Shown piece after piece: positions 18,413 to 27,996 of a stretch of DNA of 64,000 bases. Below the pieces are notes generated by a model. That model searched no databases. It had not been told where the DNA came from and saw only the letters and a list, made by a program, of their open reading frames with translations. Every line of letters begins with the position of its first letter. Position 1 is the stretch's first letter. A program made the position numbers and the translations under genes. The DNA is from Clostridium sulfidigenes. GTDB lineage: Bacteria; Bacillota; Clostridia; Clostridiales; Clostridiaceae. Location of the stretch: positions 62,001-126,000 of the forward strand of contig NZ_JPMD01000028.1 in assembly GCF_000732635.1 (NCBI RefSeq). The letters run 5' to 3'.

Positions 18413-19651
18413 TTAGGACAAACATTTTAAATATTCAATCAATTTATTCATATCCGGCTTTATTAAAGCTGGCTTATTAACTGCTTGTTGAGCTGATTTT
18501 ATATCCTTAAGACCACTACCAGAAACTACAATAATCACCGTTTCATCTTCTCTTATTTGGTCTAGTTCAACTAATTTTTTAAGTCCAGCAAAACTAGTTA
18601 CTCCTGCTGGTTCCCCAAATACTCCAGTCTGCCTTGCTAAGGTTGTTATTGCACTTAAAATTTCTTCATCACTGACATCAATAGCAATCCCATTGCTTTC
18701 CTCAAGAGCATTTAAAGCTTTATATCCATTTCTCGGAACTCCTACAGATATACTATCTGCAATAGTTACTGGTGGTATATAACTAAATGCTCTTATTCCA
18801 TTTCTATAAGCTCTATTAACTGGATTAGCTCCTTCTGCTTGTACTGATACCATTGTTGGAAGCCGATCTATTAAACCTAGTTCATAAAATTCCTTAAACC
18901 CTTTCCATACACTAGATATGGAACATCCATCCCCCACAGACATAATTACTTTGTCTGGCACCTTAAAGTTTAATTGCTCGCATATTTCAAAAGCAGCAGT
19001 TTTTTTCCCTTCTGCTAAGTAAGGATTTATGGCACAACTTCTGTTATACCAACCAAAATGATTCACAGCTTCTAAACAAAATCCAAATGCTACATCATAA
19101 TCACCATCTACTAAAATTACATCACTTCCAAATACTAGAAGCTGTGTTAGTTTTGCCTCTGGAATGTTTTTAGGAACAAATATATAGTTTTTTATTCCCA
19201 TACAAGCTGCAAATCCTGAAAGAGAAGAAGCTGCATTGCCTGTAGATGCTGCACACATAATATCTTTTTTTAGTTCTATTGCTTTGGCCACACCAATAGC
19301 TGTAGCTCTATCCTTAAAAGATGCTGTAGGATTCCTACCTTCATCCTTTACATATACATTCTTTATATTTAATAACTTTTCTAATCTATTGGCTTTATAA
19401 AGTGGTGTTCCTCCTATTTGTAAAGGTGCCATACCTTCTCTAGATTCCAGAGGAAGAATAGGAATATATCTCCAAACATTCTTATCTTCATTTCCCTTTA
19501 GATGTTCCTTAGTTAATTCCCTTTTAACTAAGTCCATATTATAAACTACATCTAGTGTTCCTTCTATGCCACAGTCTGGGCAGTGATACATTACTTCTTC
19601 TCCAACTTTCTTACCACATTTAGAACATACTAATCCCTTAACTTTTTCCAT
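18413..19651 (-). CDS. Threonine synthase-like PLP enzyme
   Basis: 412 aa fold-type II PLP enzyme with an N-terminal zinc-ribbon-like motif (CSKCGKK near 9, CPDCGIEG near 29), as in many threonine synthases. The PLP lysine lies in GRNPTASFKDRAT near 108 and the glycine loop is SVGDGCSISSVWKG near 240. A biosynthetic threonine synthase would normally sit with hom/thrB; here it lies between YgeY and another PLP enzyme in a purine-degradation operon. A catabolic role on a 2,3-diaminopropionate-like or related intermediate, in place of YgeX (which I do not find in the window), is possible but inferred. It starts at ATG with GAGGTGGG upstream. Confidence 0.75.
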   Translation of the reverse strand: MEKVKGLVCSKCGKKVGEEVMYHCPDCGIEGTLDVVYNMDLVKRELTKEHLKGNEDKNVWRYIPILPLESREGMAPLQIGGTPLYKANRLEKLLNIKNVYVKDEGRNPTASFKDRATAIGVAKAIELKKDIMCAASTGNAASSLSGFAACMGIKNYIFVPKNIPEAKLTQLLVFGSDVILVDGDYDVAFGFCLEAVNHFGWYNRSCAINPYLAEGKKTAAFEICEQLNFKVPDKVIMSVGDGCSISSVWKGFKEFYELGLIDRLPTMVSVQAEGANPVNRAYRNGIRAFSYIPPVTIADSISVGVPRNGYKALNALEESNGIAIDVSDEEILSAITTLARQTGVFGEPAGVTSFAGLKKLVELDQIREDETVIIVVSGSGLKDIKSAQQAVNKPALIKPDMNKLIEYLKCLS

Positions 19652-19692
19652 AATCCCACCTCAGTTTTATTGACTTAACCTCTAAAAATCCT

Positions 19693-19815
19693 TTCTCCTT
19701 CCGTCCAATGAGTAAGTGCGACTAACCAAATCATAGATTTGGAGTTGTATTAAATGAAACTCCTTCTCCTTCGTCGAATGAGTAAGTGCGACTAACCAAA
19801 TCATAGATTTGGAGT
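19693..19815. repeat. Two tandem copies of a ~51-nt intergenic repeat
   Basis: Copy A (19693-19745) and copy B (19764-19815) share an identical 39-nt core (19707-19745 and 19777-19815, period 70) including AATGAGTAAGTGCGACTAAC and the small hairpin CCAAATC-ATA-GATTTGG. The flanks differ by a few bases (TTCCGTCC versus TTCGTCG). They fill most of the gap between ygeY and the threonine synthase-like gene. No other copy is seen in the window. It looks like a dispersed intergenic clostridial repeat, function unknown; it does not code for protein. Two copies are too few, and spaced wrongly, for a CRISPR. Confidence 0.85.
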
Positions 19816-19816
19816 C

Positions 19817-21034
19817 TTACTTACAGTATTCTTTTACGTAGGTAATTGGAATTAAAGCATACATAGCTGCACATTTTACAAGTTCATCTTTCCAGGTTAA
19901 TTCATTTGGTGCATGAGCTTGATCTTCATGGCCTGGACCAAAACCAACACAAGGTATACCATACCTTCCCATTATAGATACTGCATTAGTCGAAAATGTC
20001 CACTTATCTACTAATGGATCTTCCTTAAACAACCCTTTATAAGAATCGATTAAAGTTTTACAAGCTGGATGTGATTCTTCAAGAACCCAAGTTGGAAAAT
20101 AGCACTCTGTTGGATAGATAAGTCCTGTATAGGCAGGTCTTTCATAGGTATACATTTCTACTTTAGCCTTAGCCTCTTTTACTGAAGGTAATTCTCTTAT
20201 TTGATCTAAAGCGTATTCCCAAGTCTCCCCATTAGTAAGTCTTCTGTCTATGGAAACAGTACAACCATCAGCTACTGCACATCTAGAAGGTGAAGAAAAG
20301 AATATTTCTGAAACTGTTAAAGTTCCTTTTCCTAAGAATGGATCATCTATTAATCTTTTATTTAACTCTTTTAATTCATTAAGAATAGGACCCATTTTGA
20401 ATATCGCATTATCTCCTCTTTCTGGTGCTGAACCATGACAACTAATTCCATGAGTTGTCACTTTTATTTCCATTCGCCCTCTGTGCCCTCTATAAATATT
20501 AGTTGAAGTTGGTTCTGTTATTACTACAAACTCTGGTTTTATCTTGTCTTCATTTATAATATATTGCCAGCATAATCCATCACAATCTTCTTCCTGTACA
20601 GTACCTGTAACTATTAGAGTGTAATCATCTTCTAAATTTAAATCTTTGATTATCTTACCCGCATAAACCATTGAAGCCATTCCACCTTCTTGATCTGAAC
20701 CACCTCTACCATAAATAACTTCATCATCTTCATAACCCTCATATGGATCATTAGTCCAATTATTTATATCTCCAATTCCAACAGTATCAATATGAGCATC
20801 CATAGCAATTACATGTTTTCCATGTCCTATATACCCTAGTACATTTCCCATCTGGTCTATTTCTACTTTGTCAAAACCTACTTTTTCCATTTCCTCTTTA
20901 ATTCTTAAAACTACTCGCTTTTCATCACAACTTTCACTAGGAATAGATATCATGTCTCTTAGGAACCCTGTCATATCAGCCTTATAGTTTTCTGCTAACT
21001 TTAGAATTTCTTCTTGGCATGTAATTTTTGACAT
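19817..21034 (-). CDS. ygeY: YgeY-type M20 metallohydrolase
   Basis: 405 aa M20 family (ArgE/DapE-like) zinc enzyme of the YgeY subgroup. [13 protein letters not shown] near 80 has the first metal His/Asp, [14 protein letters not shown] near 111 the bridging Asp, QEEDCDG near 145 the catalytic Glu pair, and [13 protein letters not shown] near 375 the last His. YgeY genes are a fixed part of anaerobic urate clusters and probably deacylate or hydrolyse a ureido/amido intermediate. I choose the ATG at 21034 (MSKITCQ), preceded by AAAGGAGG, over the upstream ATG at 21076, which has no ribosome binding site. A perfect 18-bp palindrome lies about 70 nt upstream. Confidence 0.92.
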   Translation of the reverse strand: MSKITCQEEILKLAENYKADMTGFLRDMISIPSESCDEKRVVLRIKEEMEKVGFDKVEIDQMGNVLGYIGHGKHVIAMDAHIDTVGIGDINNWTNDPYEGYEDDEVIYGRGGSDQEGGMASMVYAGKIIKDLNLEDDYTLIVTGTVQEEDCDGLCWQYIINEDKIKPEFVVITEPTSTNIYRGHRGRMEIKVTTHGISCHGSAPERGDNAIFKMGPILNELKELNKRLIDDPFLGKGTLTVSEIFFSSPSRCAVADGCTVSIDRRLTNGETWEYALDQIRELPSVKEAKAKVEMYTYERPAYTGLIYPTECYFPTWVLEESHPACKTLIDSYKGLFKEDPLVDKWTFSTNAVSIMGRYGIPCVGFGPGHEDQAHAPNELTWKDELVKCAAMYALIPITYVKEYCK

Positions 21035-21104
21035 ATTTAAATCCTCCTTTAAATATAAATATATTTTATTTTTCAACCATTATTTCAATAATTTAAATAC
21101 TTAC

Positions 21105-21122
21105 TAACTAATTAATTAGTTA
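21105..21122. promoter_or_regulatory. Palindromic operator candidate upstream of ygeY
   Basis: The perfect 18-bp palindrome TAACTAATTAATTAGTTA, preceded by CTTAC. It shares the core with sites at 29279-29292 and 34895-34908, each upstream of another purine transcription unit. The size and symmetry fit a TetR-family operator. Confidence 0.55.
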
Positions 21123-21175
21123 ATTCAAATAAAAACCTATATAATTCAATACAATTAACCTGCATTATAATCTAA

Positions 21176-21215
21176 TTTATTGGTATTACTAAATAAGTTT
21201 AGTAATACCAATAAA
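21176..21215. terminator. Long hairpin after yqeB
   Basis: Perfect 18-bp arms (TTTATTGGTATTACTAAA at 21176-21193 and its complement at 21198-21215) around a TAAG loop, 15 bases past the yqeB stop on the minus strand. It lacks a clean T-run but probably ends, or processes the end of, the ygeW-to-yqeB transcript. Confidence 0.6.
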
Positions 21216-21229
21216 CTAGAAAATTTTAT

Positions 21230-22054
21230 TTAGTTTGCTACAGATAAAAAGGGTTTAATAGATTGAAAGTATAATATTCCTTCTAGAACTGATCCACCTA
21301 TAGTTCTTGACTTATCAGAAATAGTATTGCAATTACTGATCTCATCATGCCTTGGATCTACATCTGCAATTTTTAACCCCTTTGTAATATAAGTGTTATC
21401 TCTAATAATGCCTCTTAGCACTCCATCAATTTTAGCTTTTACTTCTAAATCATCTATTAGTGCTATAGTTTCATTAGCTTTAACTATATCTCCTATTTGT
21501 CTTATATTCTTAATTTTTCCTTCATAAGAACTATAAATTACTCTTTCCTTTGCATAACCACATATAGATCCTGGTACTCCTGTATCCTCTAAAGCATATC
21601 CATCAAATATTAATCTTCCCAAACTATGTCCTCTCATGGTCTCTACTACTACATTTACATCTATACCTGCTTTAAATCCAGGGCCTAATGCAATGGTTAT
21701 AGGTGCCATATCTATAGTGGTACCTAAATTTTTTTTCGCTAAAATTGCATCAACTACAGCAATAGGCCTAACCGTTTCAATGAGCTTTCCATATCTATCA
21801 ACAGCTACCGGAATATATCCCATATCCCAAGCTTCTAGTATTTCATCATAGGTTCTAACAAGAACACCCTTCATACCTTCAATTGTTGTTTCACCATCAA
21901 ATACTGCCTCACTAAAAGATACATTTCTTCTAATACTAGAAGGTATCTCTATCTCAAGTACTAGAACTTTAAATCCACTTCTATGAAGTTTTTGTATAGT
22001 ACCTGAGGCAATATCGCCTCCACCTCTTACAATTATTCTATTATTTATCACCAA
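21230..22054 (-). CDS. yqeB: Selenium-dependent molybdenum cofactor protein YqeB
   Basis: 274 aa. The N-terminal RGGGDIASGTIQKLHRSGF (about residues 9-27) is the family's Rossmann-like glycine signature. Conserved blocks DGETTIEGMKGVLVRT near 53 and IDMAPITIALGPGFKAG near 112 follow. YqeB occurs with YqeC and SelD in genomes carrying selenium-dependent molybdenum hydroxylases and is thought to help insert labile selenium into the Mo cofactor. It is the last gene of the ygeW-ygfK-ssnA-yqeC-mocA-yqeB unit. The start is TTG (22054) or the next-codon GTG (22051), with AGGGGA upstream. Confidence 0.9.
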   Translation of the reverse strand: MVINNRIIVRGGGDIASGTIQKLHRSGFKVLVLEIEIPSSIRRNVSFSEAVFDGETTIEGMKGVLVRTYDEILEAWDMGYIPVAVDRYGKLIETVRPIAVVDAILAKKNLGTTIDMAPITIALGPGFKAGIDVNVVVETMRGHSLGRLIFDGYALEDTGVPGSICGYAKERVIYSSYEGKIKNIRQIGDIVKANETIALIDDLEVKAKIDGVLRGIIRDNTYITKGLKIADVDPRHDEISNCNTISDKSRTIGGSVLEGILYFQSIKPFLSVAN

Positions 22055-22067
22055 ATCGTCCCCTTGC

Positions 22068-22649
22068 TTAATGATAATTTGATTGTAATAATTCTATATA
22101 ATCCTTTTCTGTATCAATATCCCAAAGAAAATATTCTTCATCTACTTCCACAAAAAATATATTATCCTCATGATTTTTTAAAATAGTTTTTCCGCCCAAA
22201 TCTCCATTAAGTGCTAAAAGCTCATTTCGATACTTCCATGGAAATATTACAGGATTTCCTCTTCTACCTTTATAAATTGGTACAATAAACTTATCTTGAT
22301 TTTTTTCAAATTCTTCGATAAGTTTATTTATAAGACTCTCATTTAAAAAAGGTTGATCCCCTGTAATAAAAGCATATCCAGATATTTTAGATGCAGCTTT
22401 CAACCCAAGTTTTATAGATTGACTTTGTCCCATATATGCCTGGGAGTTTTTAACTACTTTTAAATCTCTAGTCTGAGCTAACTCTGCTATTGTTTCATTG
22501 CCAGTTACTACAATTTTATCTTCTAAATTACTTTTATTTACTGCATCTAAAACATATTCTATTAGATATTTACCCTTATACTTTAATAGTAATTTATACC
22601 TTCCCATCCTAGTACTACGGCCTGATGCCATAACAATCCCAGTTACCAC
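22068..22649 (-). CDS. mocA: MocA-like nucleotidyltransferase (Mo cofactor maturation)
   Basis: 193 aa NTP-transferase of the MobA/MocA/YgfJ group. GIVMASGRSTRMGRYKLLL (residues 4-22) is the nucleotide-binding loop with Arg and Lys, and ITGDQPFLN near 100 holds the metal-binding Asp. Such enzymes add CMP (or another nucleotide) to molybdopterin, giving the cofactor form used by xanthine dehydrogenase-type enzymes. Encoded between yqeC and yqeB, it very likely serves the three Mo hydroxylases in this island. The start is GTG with AGGGGG upstream; the gene ends 13 nt before yqeB. Confidence 0.85.
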   Translation of the reverse strand: MVTGIVMASGRSTRMGRYKLLLKYKGKYLIEYVLDAVNKSNLEDKIVVTGNETIAELAQTRDLKVVKNSQAYMGQSQSIKLGLKAASKISGYAFITGDQPFLNESLINKLIEEFEKNQDKFIVPIYKGRRGNPVIFPWKYRNELLALNGDLGGKTILKNHEDNIFFVEVDEEYFLWDIDTEKDYIELLQSNYH

Positions 22650-22661
22650 ATTGAATCCCCC

Positions 22662-23486
22662 TTAAAGCTTTTCTGTAGATTCTTCATATATAACCCTATA
22701 TGTTTTATTTAATAAACTTCCAATAAGTATTCCGTCTAATAACTTTAATTCTTTATTTTTTATTGTTATATATTCTATTAGATTTTCTAACTTCTTAAAG
22801 TCCTCTTCTTCTACCTTATTTATAAATAAAATTCTTCTACCTTTGGAGTTTTTAAATAATCCTTCTTTTTTAAATATTAAAGCTAGCAAATCTTCTTCAT
22901 TTATACTATCTCCTACACTTTTATTTATAAGTTTTAAAAACTTATCAATCCTATGAATATTTCCATCATGGATTTTTAAATTTAAGGCTTCTCCGCTTAA
23001 AACTCCTATTGTTGTACTAGTAAAATTACTTACTACTGGCTCATCTTCCTTCCAAGCTTTTAAAGTTTTTTCTTTTGCTCCATCAGATTCTATTAAAATA
23101 TAATCATAATTGTTAAGTATATTAGAAATACTTTTATCATCAATTCCAATGACTTTATTTTCTCCATTAACACTAGAACCATAAACATGAATTTCACCAT
23201 CTGGTTCCTTTGTTTTACTTATATTCCCACAGTATACATATACTATATTTCCATTTAGAATATACTTACTTTCTTCATCAATATGATCTCCAAAGCTGTC
23301 CTTTAGAATTAAACAATTGTATTGATTTCTTTTAGGTAGATATATTTTAGTTGTTGTTGTTATAAGAACTCTTCCTCTTTTTTTCAACTCCTCGGCTAGG
23401 ATAAACATAAGAGTGGTCTTTCCTCCAGCTCCTACTATAGATATTTTTTCTCCTTTAGTAACAGTAAGAACCTTTAAAATGTCCAC
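22662..23486 (-). CDS. yqeC: Selenium-dependent hydroxylase accessory protein YqeC
   Basis: 274 aa P-loop protein with Walker A IVGAGGKTTLMFILAEEL near residue 17, then RVLITTTTKIYLP near 41 and ILIESDGAKEKTLKAW near 130, the family's conserved blocks. YqeC is a marker of selenium-dependent molybdenum hydroxylases and is presumed to act in maturation of their selenium-containing cofactor. The start is GTG with AAAAAGGAGTG upstream. It is separated from ssnA by 16 nt and from mocA by 12 nt, so it is translated from the same message. Confidence 0.9.
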   Translation of the reverse strand: MDILKVLTVTKGEKISIVGAGGKTTLMFILAEELKKRGRVLITTTTKIYLPKRNQYNCLILKDSFGDHIDEESKYILNGNIVYVYCGNISKTKEPDGEIHVYGSSVNGENKVIGIDDKSISNILNNYDYILIESDGAKEKTLKAWKEDEPVVSNFTSTTIGVLSGEALNLKIHDGNIHRIDKFLKLINKSVGDSINEEDLLALIFKKEGLFKNSKGRRILFINKVEEEDFKKLENLIEYITIKNKELKLLDGILIGSLLNKTYRVIYEESTEKL

Positions 23487-23502
23487 CCTTTTTCACTCCT
23501 TT

Positions 23503-24831
23503 TTAAAACCTCTTCCAAACCTCAGTTGCTAGTTCTCTACTTCTAGCCCTAATTCTTTCCTCATCTAAATTAACCAGTTTTCTATTCATCATTATAATCT
23601 TCCCATTTACAATAGTGGTTTCAACATGTCTTCCACTTATTCCAAATAGAATATGACTATCTATATTATCTTTATATATAGGTGTTGGAGGATTATAGTC
23701 AACAATTATAACGTCAGCTAATGCACCTTCTTTTATAATTCCTATGGAATTATCTATAAATCTTTCAGTTATAACTCTATTTCCTTTGAAAAGCATTTGT
23801 GGTAATTCTACCCAAGCTACTGTTGAGTCCTTAGCTTCATGCCTTTGAATAGTACTTCCAGTTTTATAAGACTCTAAAATATCAGAGGTGTATCCATCTG
23901 TTCCCAACCCCAACAATATTTGTTTTTTAGCCATTTTTAAGATTTGCGATGTTCCCACTGCATTACCCATATTAGATTGAGGATTATTAACTACTATGGA
24001 ATTCTTTTCTTTCAGCATATCCATTTCCTCATCAGTTATGTGTACACAATGAATAGCCATAGTTTTATCAGAAAGAACACCTCTTTTATACCATCTTTCA
24101 ATTACGCCTACACCATACTTTTCCATAGAATCTTGTACATCTTCAATTCCCTCAGCACAATGTACATGGAATCCTGTATTTAAACCCTCTATAGCTGTTA
24201 GGCATCTCTCTACAGTATTTTCACTAATAGTCATAGATGCATGAAGTCCAAATAATCCCTTTATCATATCATCCTTTTCTCTATTACAATACTTTATAAA
24301 TTCAATATTTTCTTCAATACTTTGCTTTACTACGTTCTCCCCATCTCTATCAGAAGTTTCATAACTCAGATTACTTCTAATACCTACCTCCTTAGCTGCA
24401 TCTGCAATAGTAAATAAACTCCCACTTAAACCATATGGACTGGAATGATGATCAAAGGAAGTTGTTACACCATTTTTAATTTGATCTATCATTGGAACTA
24501 TTGCACTATAGTATACATCCTCTAGAGTTAACTTTTTATCTAATCTCCACCATAATCCCTTCAATATATCTAAAAAACATTTTGCTGGAGGACTATCATT
24601 AGAAATTCCTCTAGCAAAGGTACTGTAATAATGCATATGTGTATTTATAAAACCCGGCATTATTAATTTCCCTCTTGCATCAATGAATTTATAGTCTAGA
24701 TATTTTTCTTTTAATTTTTTTGTAATTCCTACTTCTACAATTTTATCTTTTTCTATAACTATACATCCATCATCTATAATTGTGTTTAAATCATCTCTGG
24801 TTACAACTATCCCATTACCTACTAGTAGCAT
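23503..24831 (-). CDS. ssnA: Putative aminohydrolase SsnA
   Basis: 442 aa metal-dependent amidohydrolase of the chlorohydrolase/deaminase type. PGFINTHMHYYSTFARGI near 58 supplies the HxH metal ligands, GFHVHCAEGIED near 220 and AIHCVHITDEEM near 263 further His, and LGLGTDGYTSD near 311 the catalytic Asp. SsnA is a standard member of the ygfK/ygeW purine clusters and is required in urate catabolism in studied gut bacteria. Its natural substrate is not settled in my knowledge; a purine-derived ring is likely. It is 47 nt downstream of ygfK. Confidence 0.92.
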   Translation of the reverse strand: MLLVGNGIVVTRDDLNTIIDDGCIVIEKDKIVEVGITKKLKEKYLDYKFIDARGKLIMPGFINTHMHYYSTFARGISNDSPPAKCFLDILKGLWWRLDKKLTLEDVYYSAIVPMIDQIKNGVTTSFDHHSSPYGLSGSLFTIADAAKEVGIRSNLSYETSDRDGENVVKQSIEENIEFIKYCNREKDDMIKGLFGLHASMTISENTVERCLTAIEGLNTGFHVHCAEGIEDVQDSMEKYGVGVIERWYKRGVLSDKTMAIHCVHITDEEMDMLKEKNSIVVNNPQSNMGNAVGTSQILKMAKKQILLGLGTDGYTSDILESYKTGSTIQRHEAKDSTVAWVELPQMLFKGNRVITERFIDNSIGIIKEGALADVIIVDYNPPTPIYKDNIDSHILFGISGRHVETTIVNGKIIMMNRKLVNLDEERIRARSRELATEVWKRF

Positions 24832-24878
24832 TCACACTCCCCCTATGGATTAAATAATTTAACCTTAATTAAATACTT

Positions 24879-27800
24879 CTAGATTATATATTCATACCTG
24901 TTTACACAAGTTTCTATAATAGATTTCATTTCCTTTGAGATTGATTCTGAGTTATTTTCTTCAATACACCAATTATAAATTTCACCTTTTTCATCCCTAA
25001 CTTTAAAAATACCTTTAATAGAATCTATTACACAGAAACCTGAATTGCTACTGTTTTCAAAATCTTCCTCACTCCAAAATATAGTAATTTTATCTTTGTA
25101 AGGATTACCTTTATATGGACAAAACACTCCACAATTTCCACATTCATTACACATACCATCTAAATGTATAATTTGATGACCTTCTATAGGACCTTCTTTA
25201 ATATCAATAAACACATTTGCTCTATTAGGACAAACATCTACGCATATTTCACAAATATTATTGCATTTAAGACATCTTATAGCCTCTTCCTTAGAAGGTA
25301 TTGATTCAAGTAGTACACCTTTTCTTTCATAAGATTTCTTAAGTTCATATCCACAAGTATTTTCCTCAGCCCTAATGAAATCACAAGGCATATTTTCTTT
25401 TTTTAAAATGTCCCTAGTTATAATTTTCCCATGAGACAATGCTTCTACTATAGTACCTGGACCACTTTTAGCATCTCCGGCTATATATACGTTAGATATA
25501 TTAGTTTCACATTTACTGTTTACTTCAGGAAGTCCTTTAGAATTTATATCTATACCAAGACTTTTAAATAATTCTGAATCTATTTTTTCTCCAACAGCTG
25601 CTATAACTGTAGTTGCATTTATACTTTCATATTTTCCTAAGGAAATTGGACTTTTTCTACCTGATTTATCTTGTTCTCCTAAAATCATTCTTTCACAAAC
25701 AAGAATATTATCTTCTAACGCTACAGGGGATAATAACTCTTTAAATTCAATACCTTCTTCAATAGCTAATTTAATTTCTTCTCTACTAGCAGGCATTAAA
25801 TCTTTAGTTCTCCTATATATAATAGTTACCTTTTCAACTCCATTAACTCTTTTGGCAGCACGAGATACATCCATGGCTACGTCCCCTCCACCAATAACAC
25901 ATACATGGGTTCCTAGTTTTATATCCTCACTGTTTTCTTTAAAACCCTCTAAGAATTCAATAGAATTTAAGATTCTATCATTACCTCTTTTAAGTGAAAT
26001 ACTTGCTGGCTTCCAAGCTCCAGTTGCTAGGACAACATAATGAAAATTTTTCCTTAGAACATTTAAATCAACTTCTTCAGCTACATTAAAATTTATCTTA
26101 ACTCCATGGCTTTTTACCATTTTAAAATCCTGTTCTAAAGCTAAATTATCTATTCTAAAACTTGGAATTACATAATTTATAATTCCATATGGTTTATCTC
26201 TTTTTTCAAATACTTCTACACTAATACCATTTCTTCTAAGGTACATCGCTGTAGATAAACCTGCTACCCCAGCTCCTATGATAGCTACCTTTTTATGATT
26301 TTTAATTGCACCTGGTTTTATATTCTTTGTATATAGTTCTTCAGCATTATCCACGGCTATTTTTTTCATTCTTCTAATTTCTAGGGAACTATCATAATCT
26401 AGTCTCGTACATTTATTTTGACAGTTATGATTACATAAAGTTCCTGTTATAGCTGGGGCTGCATTATCACTAACTATTACTTTAAAAGCTTCATCATATT
26501 TTCCTTCTCCCACAAGCTCTATATACTTTGGAATCTGTTGTTCAATGGGACAGCCTTCACTACAAGGTGCAATTGTACAATTATATATGGGTAAGTCCTT
26601 ATATAGTTTTCTAATTTTAACTACCCTTGCTTTCTTAAGGTGATGCTTATCATCAATTGATTCCTTTGCTAGTTTTTTTAGCAATTGCATGTCAATTGTT
26701 GACTTTCTATTAGAAATAAGTGGTTCTACCTTTTCAGCTATCTGTTTAATTCTTTCATAACCACCTGGCTTTAATATTGTAGTAGCAAAAGTTATTGGAC
26801 ATATTCCTGTTTCAAATATCTTATCTACATTAAAGAATTCAGCTCCACCAGAATATGAAATATATAATTTTCCTTCAAATTCCTCTGAAAGATTACTTGC
26901 TAAATTAATAGCTAAAGGATATAAAGATCTACCTGACATGTACATCTCTTCTCCTGGTAGTTCTTCATTTAATATCCTTACTGGAAGAGTATTTGTAAGT
27001 TTTACTCCAATCTCCATACTTTCCATTTCAGCTACGGCTTTTAATTTTTTTATCATTTTTATTCCATCATTGTATTGCAGATCATTTTTAAAATGATGTG
27101 AATTTAGTTTTATATATTCATAACCCATTTTATTAAGAATTTTTCTTACAAATGCTTCACCAAGCAATGTAGGATTCATCTTTACAAAAGTATGAAGATG
27201 TTTTTCTTTTAATAAATAAATAGCAATTCTTTCTATTTCTTGTGGAGGACATCCATGTAGAGTTGATAGCGTAATTGAATTGCACACCCTTGAAGGAATT
27301 TCATATAAATCTTCAATTGAAAATCTATAAAATTTTTCTATATTATTCTCCAATACTTGAATAGATTCCTTCCATATTTTTGTATTTTGTGAATTTTTCA
27401 AATTTTCTATGTAGGAATCTATTTTATCTGATTTTATTCCATCAAAATCATATCCTACACTCATGTTAAAAACAAAGTCTCTTTCTACACTTAAGTTAAG
27501 TTCCTTCATTAAAACATGTAATATAATCCAAGCTTTCACATATTCCTCAAAAGCTTCTTCTACAGTTAGTTCTGTAGACCACTCTACGTTATAGCATTCA
27601 TCCTCAGCATTAATACATGGCTTTAACACTGGAAGATCTTCTCCATCAATAATCTGGACTGTCTTTAACTCAATAAATCTACTACCAGTAAGATATGCTG
27701 CTATAATATTTTGAGCTAATTGTGAACTAGGACCTGCTGCTGGTCCAATTGGTAGGCCTAACTTCTCTCCTAAAAAAGGGATAGTGTTATTAGGGATTCC

Positions 27801-27911
27801 ATAGTAAAACTTATCTTTATGAATTCCAAAAATACTATCTTTAGTTTTTAGTTCAGTAAAAATCCAGTTAATGAGTTTTTCAAAACTTATTGGGCGTATT
27901 TTGTCACTCAT
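24879..27911 (-). CDS. ygfK: YgfK, FAD/Fe-S oxidoreductase (putative selenate reductase subunit)
   Basis: 1010 aa multi-domain redox protein. Residues 1-430 are a dihydropyrimidine/dihydroorotate dehydrogenase-like barrel (GLPIGPAAGPSSQLAQN near 52, TLHGCPPQEIERIA near 217). At 440-530 is an Fe-S domain with cysteines (CTIAPCSEGCPIEQQ, CNHNCQNKC). At 540-850 is a GltD-like FAD/NAD(P) module (IIGAGVAGLSTAMYLRRNG, VIGGGDVAMDVSRAAKR). At the C-terminus are ferredoxin-like clusters (CLKCNNICEICVDVC, CNECGNCGVFCPYKGNP). The build resembles PreA-PreT fused. It is annotated as a selenate reductase subunit in E. coli, but its place in urate clusters suggests reductive purine-ring chemistry or electron transfer to Mo hydroxylases (inference). 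Confidence 0.93.
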   Translation of the reverse strand: MSDKIRPISFEKLINWIFTELKTKDSIFGIHKDKFYYGIPNNTIPFLGEKLGLPIGPAAGPSSQLAQNIIAAYLTGSRFIELKTVQIIDGEDLPVLKPCINAEDECYNVEWSTELTVEEAFEEYVKAWIILHVLMKELNLSVERDFVFNMSVGYDFDGIKSDKIDSYIENLKNSQNTKIWKESIQVLENNIEKFYRFSIEDLYEIPSRVCNSITLSTLHGCPPQEIERIAIYLLKEKHLHTFVKMNPTLLGEAFVRKILNKMGYEYIKLNSHHFKNDLQYNDGIKMIKKLKAVAEMESMEIGVKLTNTLPVRILNEELPGEEMYMSGRSLYPLAINLASNLSEEFEGKLYISYSGGAEFFNVDKIFETGICPITFATTILKPGGYERIKQIAEKVEPLISNRKSTIDMQLLKKLAKESIDDKHHLKKARVVKIRKLYKDLPIYNCTIAPCSEGCPIEQQIPKYIELVGEGKYDEAFKVIVSDNAAPAITGTLCNHNCQNKCTRLDYDSSLEIRRMKKIAVDNAEELYTKNIKPGAIKNHKKVAIIGAGVAGLSTAMYLRRNGISVEVFEKRDKPYGIINYVIPSFRIDNLALEQDFKMVKSHGVKINFNVAEEVDLNVLRKNFHYVVLATGAWKPASISLKRGNDRILNSIEFLEGFKENSEDIKLGTHVCVIGGGDVAMDVSRAAKRVNGVEKVTIIYRRTKDLMPASREEIKLAIEEGIEFKELLSPVALEDNILVCERMILGEQDKSGRKSPISLGKYESINATTVIAAVGEKIDSELFKSLGIDINSKGLPEVNSKCETNISNVYIAGDAKSGPGTIVEALSHGKIITRDILKKENMPCDFIRAEENTCGYELKKSYERKGVLLESIPSKEEAIRCLKCNNICEICVDVCPNRANVFIDIKEGPIEGHQIIHLDGMCNECGNCGVFCPYKGNPYKDKITIFWSEEDFENSSNSGFCVIDSIKGIFKVRDEKGEIYNWCIEENNSESISKEMKSIIETCVNRYEYII

Positions 27912-27996
27912 ATTTACTCCCCCCTATAATTCATAAGTTACTTAAAAGCATTTATACCCTTAAGTAAATACTTAATTTAATTAATCTATTTACTCT

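Noticed and set aside
19693..19815. A CRISPR array
   Set aside because: Only two copies with imperfect flanks, a 19-nt gap and no cas genes; the window contains no array of regular repeats and spacers.
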